Of a stretch of DNA of 11,446 bases, positions 1-7,005 are shown piece after piece (the first letter of the stretch is position 1; each line of letters opens with the position of its first letter). The stretch is taken from contig DAOPYW010000024.1 of assembly GCA_035353055.1 (NCBI GenBank), positions 1 through 11,446 of the forward strand, given 5' to 3'. Origin of the DNA: JAAYDH01 sp035353055 (lineage in GTDB: Bacteria > Bacillota_I > Bacilli_A > RFN20 > CAG-826). A program made the translations under genes and the position numbers. The notes under the pieces were generated by a model. That model made no database searches. It was not told the origin of the DNA and worked only from the letters and a program-made list of their open reading frames with translations.

Positions 1-2278
1 CAGTTATGCCAGAGATTACAACAGTCTTAGTCACTCCACCAGTTGAGTAAGAGCCAGTGACAGAAGTGGTTCCTGCTGTCAATGGATTTGGTGTCCAGGA
101 AACGCTCGAAGTAACATTGGCAGTTGTGCTATTGTTATATGTCGCAGTGATCGTCAGGCCAGTCGAATCAAAGGATTGACCAGTAAAATAAGAACTCTTG
201 GTTAAGGTTCCAGAAGAAGATATCGATGACAACACAAGGGCAGTGACAGTAACTGAGCATGAGCTTGTGAAAGAGCCATCTTCGGTGGTGACAGTAATAG
301 TAGCAGAGCCTGCTCCGACAGCTGTAACGAGGCCACCACTTACTGAGGCAACGCTATTATTGGTAGATGCCCAAGAAACATTTTTGTTTGTCGCATCGCT
401 AGGGGATACTGTCGCGGTCAGTGTCGAAGTATCACCAGTATATAAAGATAGTGAGAAGGTATTTAAGGAAACGCCTGTCACACCAACAGCGACGGCAGAA
501 AGACTTTTAATATTTACATCAATTAGATAAATGCTATTTGTCGTACAAAGAACTTCAATTTTCACATATCCGTTTTTGGTTGCTTCTGTTGGTACAAAAG
601 CGGTTGTTTCGCGTCTTGTCGTGCCACCAGAAGTAGTGACACTAAATCGTCCAATCTCTGTTGCAGTACCATCTATTGTGGGTTGCGAATACATAATGAT
701 TTGGCCAGCTCCTTTAGATGCGTTTGTGCAGTAACCAACAACGATTTCCGTCATGTTGCTAAAAGAAATAGGGGAACGAGCATTAGCGCCAGAGGCGCCT
801 GTCGAAATTTGGACACCACTATTTGCATATCCAATGCCATCTTTTCCACTAACCCAATTGTCAGTTCCAGTGGCTGTGGCCCATGATTTTGATGAAAAAG
901 TATATAGTGCGTTGCTACTGCTAGAAGCAGTGACAGTTAGGCCTGAGACAGTAACTGTCTTTTCGCCATAACTTCCGGTCACACTAGTAGTTCCGGCTGT
1001 TAATGTGCTGGGTGTCCAAACGACGCTAGAGGTGACGTTTGTAGTTGAGCTATCGCTATAAGTAGCAGTGACAGTTAAGCCAGTTGAATCAAATGATTGA
1101 CCGGCGGTATATGATGTTGTATTTGGTGTGCCACTGACGCTTAAAGAGGAGAGCGATTTGACGGTGATAGCCGCGGTGCCTTTGATCGAGGTATCCACTG
1201 TGGAAGTCGCGGTGATAGTTGCTGAACCAGCGGCCACGCCGGTGACGACACCATTGCTGACTGAAGCAACGCTTGAATTGCTGCTGGACCAAGTGACACT
1301 ATTTGAGCCAGTATCGACTGTGACACCTAAAGTCACAGTCCCTCCGACTGCAATTGATGAAGTGGAGGGGCTTAATGTAATGGTATTTGGAGCGCTTTGC
1401 GATGCAGAGCAAATGGCTTGAGTAGTTGAGTTGGTGTTCCCCCATATTTTACACGCATATTCAGGGTGATCGATGAAGGGATTGCGATTACCTTGCAAGT
1501 ATTCAGCACCTTCATTGCGATTTTGTTCATAAGTAGTAACACTGTATCGAAGATTCCAGCTTAGCATATCGGAAAGTTTGCCCATTGTGTTGGCATATCC
1601 AGTTTCACCACTAGATATAATTGTTGCTTCAGATAAATTTAGGCTACTGCTAGCTACCATACAATAAAAGATGGTACGCGCGGCTTCTCCACGCGAAATC
1701 TCACTATATCCAGCAGTATATGGGTCCCAGCCGCTGGTGCTTGAGACCACGCCTTCGACATAGAAGGAGTTGCCTCGATTGCTATTCTCAGCAGTAATTG
1801 TGGGGCGAGGCATGTGGATATCAGCCTCAACTGCGCTTCCCCCATGAGAATTTGGCCAAGTATGTTCTTTGTTAAAAGATGTCACGGATGTTTTACTATA
1901 AAAGCTCAATATGGACGCTCCATATATTTGATTGTTACTGTCGGTATATGTTGTTCCATTTGGGTCATAATCAGTGTAGACATAAGGACTAGATGATGCC
2001 GAGGTCCCCATTGCGGTGTATCCGATGGTTTTTTGTCTTTTGCTTGAATTGAGAGATTGTAAAGCAGATAAGAGAGTGGTTCCAGTCGCCGTTCCGCTAA
2101 TTCCACTGTAGTAGGTAGCACCATCACCATTCGTGTATGTTGTGCTAGGGCTGTAGTAGGCATGAGCAGGTTCCGATGCGTCTGATCGCGAGAGCACAAT
2201 CCCTGCAAAAAGCGTTGATGCGGCAAGAACGCAAGCTCCTAAAAAAAGACTTGCAGAACGAAATTTAAATGAAAGCAT
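1..2278 (-). CDS. Secreted Endonuclease I-family nuclease with BIG2/Big_3 Ig-like repeats (C-terminus beyond window)
   Basis: An uninterrupted minus-strand frame runs from ATG at 2278 to base 1 (759 codons visible, no stop). The start follows GGAGA at 2286-2290, 7 bases upstream. Residues 1-40 form a signal peptide, with likely cleavage after AHA40. An LGAC at 13-16 resembles a lipobox, but the hydrophobic run continues past it. Residues about 41-285 match Endonuclease I (EndA/NucM/Vvn-type, metal-dependent DNA/RNA cleavage): NKEHTWPNS at 136-144 holds the Glu-His pair (E138 metal, H139 general base), then ADIHMPRP 152-159, NSNRGN 165-170, AARTIFY 199-205 and GNRNPFIDHPEY 263-274. After this come BIG2 (about 299-374), Big_3 (379-450), a beta-sandwich region (452-592), a second BIG2 (about 597-680) and a second Big_3 cut by the edge. 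The role is inferred to be extracellular nucleic-acid degradation. The catalytic assignment is strong; what lies beyond the edge (more repeats, an anchor) is unknown. Confidence 0.92.
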   Translation of the reverse strand, partial: MLSFKFRSASLFLGACVLAASTLFAGIVLSRSDASEPAHAYYSPSTTYTNGDGATYYSGISGTATGTTLLSALQSLNSSKRQKTIGYTAMGTSASSSPYVYTDYDPNGTTYTDSNNQIYGASILSFYSKTSVTSFNKEHTWPNSHGGSAVEADIHMPRPTITAENSNRGNSFYVEGVVSSTSGWDPYTAGYSEISRGEAARTIFYCMVASSSLNLSEATIISSGETGYANTMGKLSDMLSWNLRYSVTTYEQNRNEGAEYLQGNRNPFIDHPEYACKIWGNTNSTTQAICSASQSAPNTITLSPSTSSIAVGGTVTLGVTVDTGSNSVTWSSSNSSVASVSNGVVTGVAAGSATITATSTVDTSIKGTAAITVKSLSSLSVSGTPNTTSYTAGQSFDSTGLTVTATYSDSSTTNVTSSVVWTPSTLTAGTTSVTGSYGEKTVTVSGLTVTASSSSNALYTFSSKSWATATGTDNWVSGKDGIGYANSGVQISTGASGANARSPISFSNMTEIVVGYCTNASKGAGQIIMYSQPTIDGTATEIGRFSVTTSGGTTRRETTAFVPTEATKNGYVKIEVLCTTNSIYLIDVNIKSLSAVAVGVTGVSLNTFSLSLYTGDTSTLTATVSPSDATNKNVSWASTNNSVASVSGGLVTAVGAGSATITVTTEDGSFTSSCSVTVTALVLSSISSSGTLTKSSYFTGQSFDSTGLTITATYNNSTTANVTSSVSWTPNPLTAGTTSVTGSYSTGGVTKTVVISGIT

Positions 2279-2285
2279 AAACTAT

Positions 2286-2290
2286 TCTCC
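2286..2290 (-). promoter_or_regulatory. Ribosome binding site of the Endonuclease I gene
   Basis: The minus strand reads GGAGA seven bases before the ATG at 2278. This fixes the start at the head of the signal peptide. Confidence 0.75.
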
Positions 2291-2344
2291 AATGTGAAAT
2301 AAGAGTTGACAACTTTTTATTTCTTAATTATTAATTACAGGGTT

Positions 2345-2373
2345 ATTATACTTGCTTAAAAAAATTTTGGAAA
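2345..2373 (-). promoter_or_regulatory. Sigma-A-type promoter for the Endonuclease I gene
   Basis: On the minus strand a perfect -10 box TATAAT (2350-2345) lies 17 bases after TTTCCA (2373-2368), a weak -35. Transcription would start near 2338 and give a leader of about 60 bases. An 11-base dyad AGTTG-A-CAACT at 2304-2314 falls in that leader and could be an operator, though nothing shows that it is used. The rest of the 2279-2442 spacer is AT-rich and holds no gene. Confidence 0.55.
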
Positions 2374-2375
2374 AC

Positions 2376-2409
2376 AAAAGTTTTACTTTTTGCACAAAAT
2401 GTAACTTTT
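2376..2409 (-). terminator. Weak hairpin downstream of cls, possible terminator
   Basis: On the minus strand AAAAGTTAC (2409-2401) can pair with GTAAAACTTTT (2386-2376), leaving a two-base bulge, and GTTTT follows. The stem is AT-rich and the T run is poor, so read-through from cls into the nuclease gene is likely. A separate 12-base palindrome CTTTTGCAAAAG lies at 2415-2426 and has no T tract. Confidence 0.25.
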
Positions 2410-2442
2410 ATAAGCTTTTGCAAAAGGAAAAAAATCTATATT

Positions 2443-3960
2443 TTATAGAAGAGGCGAGAACATTTTTAAGATGGAACTCACGAACCGAGAAAAATATTTG
2501 AACTTAAAATTATTTTTGGTGACAATTTGAGATTGAATGAGCATTGATTGGAAGTCATTTGATATGTCTTTCAAGCAATCCTTTCTATACATAAGGACGC
2601 CATCTTCATAGTGGTGAACTAGGCTTCGAAAATCTAGATTTACTGTGCCCACAAGCGCAAACTGATCATCGACGATGATGCTCTTGGCATGATTGAATCC
2701 TGGGGTGTAATAATAGATTTTAGTCCCGGCATCAATCAGGGGTTTGAAATTGGACTTGCTCATCATGTAAATGATTTTTTTATCGGGAATTTTGGGGATA
2801 ATAATTCTGACATCAACTCCTCTTAAGGCTGCGCTTCTCAGCGTCTCCATAAGGTGATAGGGAGGGATGAGATAAGGGGTAGATATGTAAACGCGCTTCT
2901 TAGCTTCGCTAATCATGCTTGTGATGACATTTTCAGCGATACATTCCTTATAAAAGGGGCGGGGACCATCACTGAAAGGAAGGATAAATCCATTTTCGGG
3001 ATATTCCTGATAATTTCCTTCTAAAAATTCTTTGTAATTGGATATTGTTTTTGAAGCGATGTCATAGATAGAAAGAAACATGATAATGAAATTCTTGACC
3101 GCTTTGCCACACACCTTAATGCCGGTATCTTTCCAATAACCAAAAGGAGAGGTGATGTTGGCATATTCATCTGCTAAATTAATGCCACCTGTAAAAGCAC
3201 ATTTATGGTCGATAACACATATTTTGCGGTGGTCGCGGTTATTGTAGATTCCCGAAACAAACGGGCGGAATGGATTAAATTTATGGCACTTAATTCCTTC
3301 TTTTCTAAGCTTTTTGTAATAGTTATTTTTGAAGTTAAGCGAAGAGCCAATATCATCATAAACTAAGCGAACGTCAACTCCTTGTTGGACTTTCTTGATT
3401 AAAATCTCATGAATTCGATTCCAAACAACGCCTTTGCCAATAATGAAATATTCGAGAAAGATAAATTTTTCCGCTTTTTCCAATTCAGAAGCCAAATCAT
3501 CAAAGAATGACTGCCCATCAGGGAAGTAAGTCACTTGATCATTATTGGAGCCGCGGTAGGGCAATATATTATCGATGTAATTTCCAATGGTTGAAAACTC
3601 TTCCATTGCTGAGTTATCAGAGCTTTGCTCTCCCAGAGCATCCTGGATGGCTTTGTGCACTTTCTTAGTCATTTTAACTTCTTTTGGGCGAGTGTAATAA
3701 TTAGCAAAAAGAAGGTAAATAATCACTCCAAAGATTGGAAATAGTAGTATAATTACTAGCCATGGAGTTTTGAACTCGGGGTTCTCTTTCTTATTGATGA
3801 TAATAATCGCTAAAAGGAATGCGATTATTTGAAAGGATAGCTGCAGTTGCCAGAAGATGTTAGCAAAATAATACAAAACTAAAATGACTGGCAGCACTTG
3901 TAGCACTATTGCAATAAAAACAAGGGCTACCTTTGAAAATAGCATTTTGAAGATTTTCAT
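2443..3960 (-). CDS. cls: Cardiolipin synthase (phospholipase D superfamily)
   Basis: A 505-residue membrane enzyme that condenses two phosphatidylglycerols (or PG with another phosphatidyl donor) into cardiolipin at the inner face of the membrane. Three hydrophobic segments come first (about 10-32, 42-56, 65-86), the third belonging to the PLDc_N region with TPWLVIILLFPIFG. Two PLD catalytic motifs follow: H244-x-K246-x4-D251 then GG, and H424-x-K426-x4-D431 then GTVNLDFRS. Length and architecture are typical of Firmicute Cls. It lies 39 bases after the stop of the XdhC gene on the same strand, so co-transcription is possible. However, a TATAAT box sits six bases before its ATG and no Shine-Dalgarno sequence is visible, which suggests a leaderless transcript of its own. 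A different PLD-family phosphatidyltransferase is the only realistic alternative. Confidence 0.93.
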   Translation of the reverse strand: MKIFKMLFSKVALVFIAIVLQVLPVILVLYYFANIFWQLQLSFQIIAFLLAIIIINKKENPEFKTPWLVIILLFPIFGVIIYLLFANYYTRPKEVKMTKKVHKAIQDALGEQSSDNSAMEEFSTIGNYIDNILPYRGSNNDQVTYFPDGQSFFDDLASELEKAEKFIFLEYFIIGKGVVWNRIHEILIKKVQQGVDVRLVYDDIGSSLNFKNNYYKKLRKEGIKCHKFNPFRPFVSGIYNNRDHRKICVIDHKCAFTGGINLADEYANITSPFGYWKDTGIKVCGKAVKNFIIMFLSIYDIASKTISNYKEFLEGNYQEYPENGFILPFSDGPRPFYKECIAENVITSMISEAKKRVYISTPYLIPPYHLMETLRSAALRGVDVRIIIPKIPDKKIIYMMSKSNFKPLIDAGTKIYYYTPGFNHAKSIIVDDQFALVGTVNLDFRSLVHHYEDGVLMYRKDCLKDISNDFQSMLIQSQIVTKNNFKFKYFSRFVSSILKMFSPLL

Positions 3961-3966
3961 GTTTTT

Positions 3967-3995
3967 ATTATACCAACAATTGGATTGGCTTTAAG
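3967..3995 (-). promoter_or_regulatory. Putative promoter placing cls on a leaderless mRNA
   Basis: On the minus strand a perfect TATAAT (3972-3967) ends six bases before the cls ATG at 3960. A poor -35 candidate, CTTAAA (3995-3990), lies 17 bases further upstream. Normal spacing would start the RNA at or next to the A of ATG. No Shine-Dalgarno-like purine run precedes that ATG. Confidence 0.4.
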
Positions 3996-3999
3996 TCGG

Positions 4000-4854
4000 T
4001 TAATGTTTCCAGTATTGATTTTCGGGAAGCAATGTATTTCGAAGATGGGAATTAATGTCTTGTTTTTCGTAAAAAACGGAAAGTATTTCTCCGGCGATTG
4101 AAATAGCGATTTCTTCAGGAGAATTTCCGCCTATGTCTAAGCCAATAGGAGAGTAGAATTTTTCTAAGTCTATATCTTTGCCGAAACGCTTATAAGCTTC
4201 ATTCATGTACTCCCCAATCTTCTTTTTGCTGCAGAGCATTCCAAAATAAGTTGGCTTAATATTCTTTTCGATGATGGCATTTAAGACATGATAGTCATTT
4301 GTGTGGCTGGGTGTTGCTACTACAATATACCGGCCATCAGGAAGCCCGTTCACGTTGATGTAATCGACAAACCCTTGGCAGATTTTGATGTCAGCGCTGT
4401 CGTCTAAAGCATCGATAACTGCTTGCCTCTCATCGATAATGGTCGTATGGAATCCGAGAGGTTTTAAAATGCGCGCTAATGCAGCGCCACAGTGTCCAGC
4501 ACCGAAAATATAGACGTATTGCTTTGGCCCGACAAATTCATAGAACAATGTCGCTCTTCCTCCGCAGGCCATCGGTAGGACGACTTCTTTTTCGTCGACG
4601 TACACTTCTCGACCACATAAAAGATATTTTTCGCTAAAAGATTTGCGCATTTTCACGACTTCTTTACATTTTTCGCGGGCGTAGAACTCAATCGCCCCAC
4701 CACCGACTGTTCCAAAGGCTTCGTTGTCTTGGGTGACGAGCATCTTTTTGCCCACATCAGCAGGACCCATTCCTTCTTTTTCGGTCACGGTGACTAAAAC
4801 GAGATCTTTGCCAAGCTTTCGATATTCATTAATTTTTTCGTAGATATCAGCCAT
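4000..4854 (-). CDS. XdhC/CoxI-family molybdenum cofactor protein
   Basis: A 284-residue cytoplasmic protein. XdhC proteins bind molybdenum cofactor, protect it during sulfuration and insert it into molybdenum hydroxylases such as xanthine dehydrogenase. The N-terminal XdhC_CoxI domain shows VTVTEKEGMGPADVGKKM (21-38), GTVGGGAIE (48-56) and MACGG (95-99). The C-terminal Rossmann domain shows GAGHCG (118-123), DER (141-143), ATPSHTND (180-187) and the family signature SPIGLDIGGNSPEEIAISIAGEI (235-257, described by its ends SPIGLDIG and PEEIA). The frame is open to an ATG at 4908, but the start at 4854 is preferred: AAGGAG sits 7 bases before it, and the 18 extra codons carry nothing conserved. 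No hydroxylase or cofactor-synthesis gene is in view, so the client enzyme is unknown. It is divergent from the lipoprotein gene and upstream of cls. Confidence 0.87.
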   Translation of the reverse strand: MADIYEKINEYRKLGKDLVLVTVTEKEGMGPADVGKKMLVTQDNEAFGTVGGGAIEFYAREKCKEVVKMRKSFSEKYLLCGREVYVDEKEVVLPMACGGRATLFYEFVGPKQYVYIFGAGHCGAALARILKPLGFHTTIIDERQAVIDALDDSADIKICQGFVDYINVNGLPDGRYIVVATPSHTNDYHVLNAIIEKNIKPTYFGMLCSKKKIGEYMNEAYKRFGKDIDLEKFYSPIGLDIGGNSPEEIAISIAGEILSVFYEKQDINSHLRNTLLPENQYWKH

Positions 4855-4861
4855 AACATCG

Positions 4862-4867
4862 CTCCTT
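4862..4867 (-). promoter_or_regulatory. Shine-Dalgarno deciding the XdhC start
   Basis: The minus strand reads AAGGAG, then 7 bases, then ATG at 4854. No comparable site precedes the longer-frame ATG at 4908, so the shorter 284-residue product is the likely one. Confidence 0.8.
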
Positions 4868-4930
4868 AAAACATATTTAATTGTAAAACAAAACCATCTG
4901 ACAAGCACCTAGTAATTTTTTGCACACGTC

Positions 4931-4962
4931 CGCGTCGTTCAAGGTTAACGACCGCGCATGCG
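4931..4962. promoter_or_regulatory. GC-rich dyad in the divergent intergenic region
   Basis: The spacer 4855-5012 lies between two divergent genes. It holds an inverted repeat, CGCGTCGTT (4931-4939) against AACGAC-C-GCG (4947-4956) around a 7-base centre CAAGGTT, immediately followed by a perfect palindrome CGCATGCG (4955-4962). Both are much richer in GC than the surrounding AT-rich spacer. It has no T tract, so it is not an ordinary terminator, and its position between divergent starts fits an operator. No convincing -35/-10 pair for the lipoprotein gene could be assigned. Confidence 0.4.
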
Positions 4963-5012
4963 AGACTAAATTTAATGCTTGAAATAGCAGAAGAAAACTG
5001 GAAAATAAGAGT

Positions 5013-6032
5013 ATGAAAAAAACAACAAAACTACTCGGCCTGCTCTTATTATTATCAGGCCTCGCCTTCACGAGTTGTGGCGGTCAAACAACAGCTTTCA
5101 ATCCCTACACTGATTATGACACCACCCAAGCTTTTTTAGCCGGCATTTTTGTCAATAAAGTCTTCCCGAGCGACTGGACTTATGTTCCGGATAACCCATC
5201 TTACCCCGACCCTTCTTGGTGCAAATCCGCCGAGCCTTATGAACTTAAATTCAAATTAGTAGGCATGGGCGTGATATCACCAGTATTCGAAGCGCATGAT
5301 GACGTTAAAGTTGCTATCTGTGTTCAATCGACTGGCAAGATTAATGAAACAGATACCGGAACAGGCAGCGACCACATCTTCCAAGTCGACGCTCTCGATG
5401 CGGAAGGGCAAGTCCTTGAAACACTTTTCGGCGATGACGTAGAAGGCTATCATGTAACCGAAGTTACCTTTGCCGCGGATAGCATTGCGCAAGTTAAAGT
5501 ATCCATGGTTGGCTACTACACCTATGAATCACAAAAGCAAGCTCTTGGCATCTGCAAGATTGCCTTGTTCGGTGAAGCAAGTGCCCCAGTACAAACAAAA
5601 TCGTTGGTCATCAGCGACAAAAACCTTGGCGGTTCTAATCTTCCGACTTCTTGGAATGATACCGATACCACTGAGACGAGTCGCATTGGTACTTACGATG
5701 TTGAAGGTACAGAATTTAAAGTTAATTACTTAGGCAAATGGCGGGTCAGCACCAGCCATTCAGAATTAGGCTCGAAGTCTGATCCAGCTTCTTCTTTGCG
5801 CTCTTTAAGCAATGTCAAGGTCGTTTCAATCACCATCGACTTCTATAGTGCTGTGGCCTGCGATGTCTATGCCTCAAACGATGGAACCGGCACTCCAATC
5901 GAAGGAGCCAGCCAAACCGCTTCTGCTAATGAAGGCAGCGTCGTTTATTCTTATTCAGTCAACAGCAATGCTTGGTCTTTGACCATGACTGGAAATGCTT
6001 GGTTTTATTCCATCACCTTCGTAATATCCTAA
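5013..6032 (+). CDS. Putative lipoprotein with two beta-sandwich-like domains
   Basis: A 339-residue protein of unrecognised function. It begins with a lipoprotein signal (KK at 2-3, hydrophobic 7-19, lipobox FTSC with the lipid-modified Cys at 22), so it should be anchored to the outer face of the membrane. Residues about 30-190 are rich in alternating beta strands. A second region, 197-339, is also beta-rich. Its end (SNVKVVSITIDFYS at 266-279, SLTMTG 322-327, FYSITFVIS 331-339) follows the same strand pattern as a module in the BIG2 nucleases of this window, which suggests a carbohydrate- or surface-binding jelly roll. The ribosome binding site is weak (GGAA about 11 bases upstream), but the signal peptide supports this start. 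A solute-binding role is possible but there is no direct evidence for it. Confidence 0.75.
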   Translation: MKKTTKLLGLLLLLSGLAFTSCGGQTTAFNPYTDYDTTQAFLAGIFVNKVFPSDWTYVPDNPSYPDPSWCKSAEPYELKFKLVGMGVISPVFEAHDDVKVAICVQSTGKINETDTGTGSDHIFQVDALDAEGQVLETLFGDDVEGYHVTEVTFAADSIAQVKVSMVGYYTYESQKQALGICKIALFGEASAPVQTKSLVISDKNLGGSNLPTSWNDTDTTETSRIGTYDVEGTEFKVNYLGKWRVSTSHSELGSKSDPASSLRSLSNVKVVSITIDFYSAVACDVYASNDGTGTPIEGASQTASANEGSVVYSYSVNSNAWSLTMTGNAWFYSITFVIS

Positions 6033-6098
6033 TTATTGTAGAAATTATTCATTACGTAAGCTAAAATATCACTGGTAATAAACATAGGAGATCCAAAT

Positions 6099-6800
6099 AT
6101 GAAATCACTGTTTAATGTCACTAACAAACGCTTGAAAATTCTTTTCACTGTCCTGTTTTTTGGAGGCTTGTGGGGACTAATTGAGGCCACCCTCGGCACC
6201 GTTTTACATCTAGATTTTATCGATAAGATTGGCGTCTATGGCTCAAGCACAGCCGTCATGCTTCCCATCGCCTACTATTTGATGGGATTATGCTACAAAA
6301 AAACTGGCACCATTAGAGGAGTTGCTTACATGGGCTTAGTTGCCGGATTAATTAAATTTTCTTTGGTCCTTGTTTTAGGGATGCGCCAAAGCATTTACAT
6401 GCCATCGATCTACATCGTTCTCGAATCCTTGGCGATGATGGGCGCAATTGCCATCACTCGTCCCACCAAAATTTTATCAGCCAAGAGTTTCTTCACTGTC
6501 GCTATCGCTAGCACTTCCTATCTCTTTGCTTTCATCGTCATCAAACAAATTCAAGGAACTCCAATTTTCACTGATTATCAAACTTGGATCAACAAAGGCG
6601 AATTCTATTTATTCAAAGCTAACGCGGTTATGCTTCTATATGTCGCTGTCTCGGGTTCCATAGCCTTTGGCTTGATGAAACTCTCTCAATCATTCAATTG
6701 GAAATTCAATAAGGAATTAGGCGATCGAATCTTATTTAACCCAATCACTGCCTCTGTCTTATTTGCTGCCGCGCTAGTCACGACTTTAGTGATTGCTTAA
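6099..6800 (+). CDS. Polytopic membrane protein, possibly an ECF-type S component
   Basis: A 233-residue integral membrane protein with six or seven hydrophobic segments at about 13-34, 49-66, 73-95, 101-119, 129-149, 172-195 and 214-232. The first carries a glycine-rich FFGGLWGLIEATLG motif (20-33). The start is supported by AGGAG at 6086-6090, 8 bases upstream. It follows the lipoprotein gene by 66 bases with no terminator in between, so the two may be co-transcribed, and it ends at a strong terminator. Size and topology fit small substrate-binding S components of energy-coupling-factor vitamin transporters, but I recognise no substrate signature and no EcfA/EcfT gene is present. The functional assignment is therefore tentative; a membrane protein of unknown function is the safe call. 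Confidence 0.8.
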   Translation: MKSLFNVTNKRLKILFTVLFFGGLWGLIEATLGTVLHLDFIDKIGVYGSSTAVMLPIAYYLMGLCYKKTGTIRGVAYMGLVAGLIKFSLVLVLGMRQSIYMPSIYIVLESLAMMGAIAITRPTKILSAKSFFTVAIASTSYLFAFIVIKQIQGTPIFTDYQTWINKGEFYLFKANAVMLLYVAVSGSIAFGLMKLSQSFNWKFNKELGDRILFNPITASVLFAAALVTTLVIA

Positions 6801-6826
6801 TCAGCAGAAACAAAAATCAAACAATT

Positions 6827-6850
6827 AAAAAGCGAGAAATCGCTTTTTTT
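6827..6850 (+). terminator. Rho-independent terminator after the membrane protein gene
   Basis: AAAAAGCGA (6827-6835), a GAAA tetraloop and TCGCTTTTT (6840-6848) form a perfect nine-pair stem. The T run continues to 6850. It lies 26 bases past the stop codon. Confidence 0.93.
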
Positions 6851-6905
6851 GTAAATAAAAGTAGAATTCAAACCTTTTTATAGATAAAGTAAATAGCGCA
6901 ATGAC

Positions 6906-7005
6906 NNNNNNNNNNNNNNNNNNNNNNNNNNNNNNNNNNNNNNNNNNNNNNNNNNNNNNNNNNNNNNNNNNNNNNNNNNNNNNNNNNNNNNNNNNNNNNN
7001 NNNNN
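6906..7005. other. Assembly gap (exactly 100 N)
   Basis: Bases 6906-7005 are all N; a length of exactly 100 is the conventional scaffold spacer for a gap of unknown size. The gene to the right enters the gap in mid-domain, so its start, signal peptide and some BIG2 repeats are missing. The ATG at 6901, just left of the gap, is in frame only by chance. The 55 bases between the terminator and the gap hold no gene. A weak promoter-like pair there (TTCAAA 6867-6872, 17 bases, TAAATA 6890-6895) could serve the interrupted gene. Confidence 0.97.

Noticed and set aside
198..1421. Several plus-strand open frames in the left 1.4 kb (for example 198-530, 1128-1421)
   Set aside because: They lie antisense to the continuous Endonuclease I/BIG2 frame, have low-complexity Val/Thr-rich products typical of reversed Ig-repeat codons, and lack ribosome binding sites.
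2415..2426. Palindrome CTTTTGCAAAAG as a cls terminator
   Set aside because: A usable loop leaves only four AT-rich pairs and there is no T run on either side in the right place.
4855..4908. Extended XdhC start at 4908
   Set aside because: The added 18 residues carry no family similarity, and a strong AAGGAG sits exactly before the internal ATG at 4854.
4925..4965. Possible tRNA T-arm (GTTCAAG within a stem)
   Set aside because: The loop reads CAAGGTT rather than a canonical T-loop at the correct place, and no acceptor, D or anticodon arms can be drawn around it.
6901..7005. ATG at 6901 as the start of the first ribonuclease gene
   Set aside because: The frame between this ATG and the real coding sequence consists of N, and continuity is arbitrary. 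The upstream bases show no ribosome binding site.
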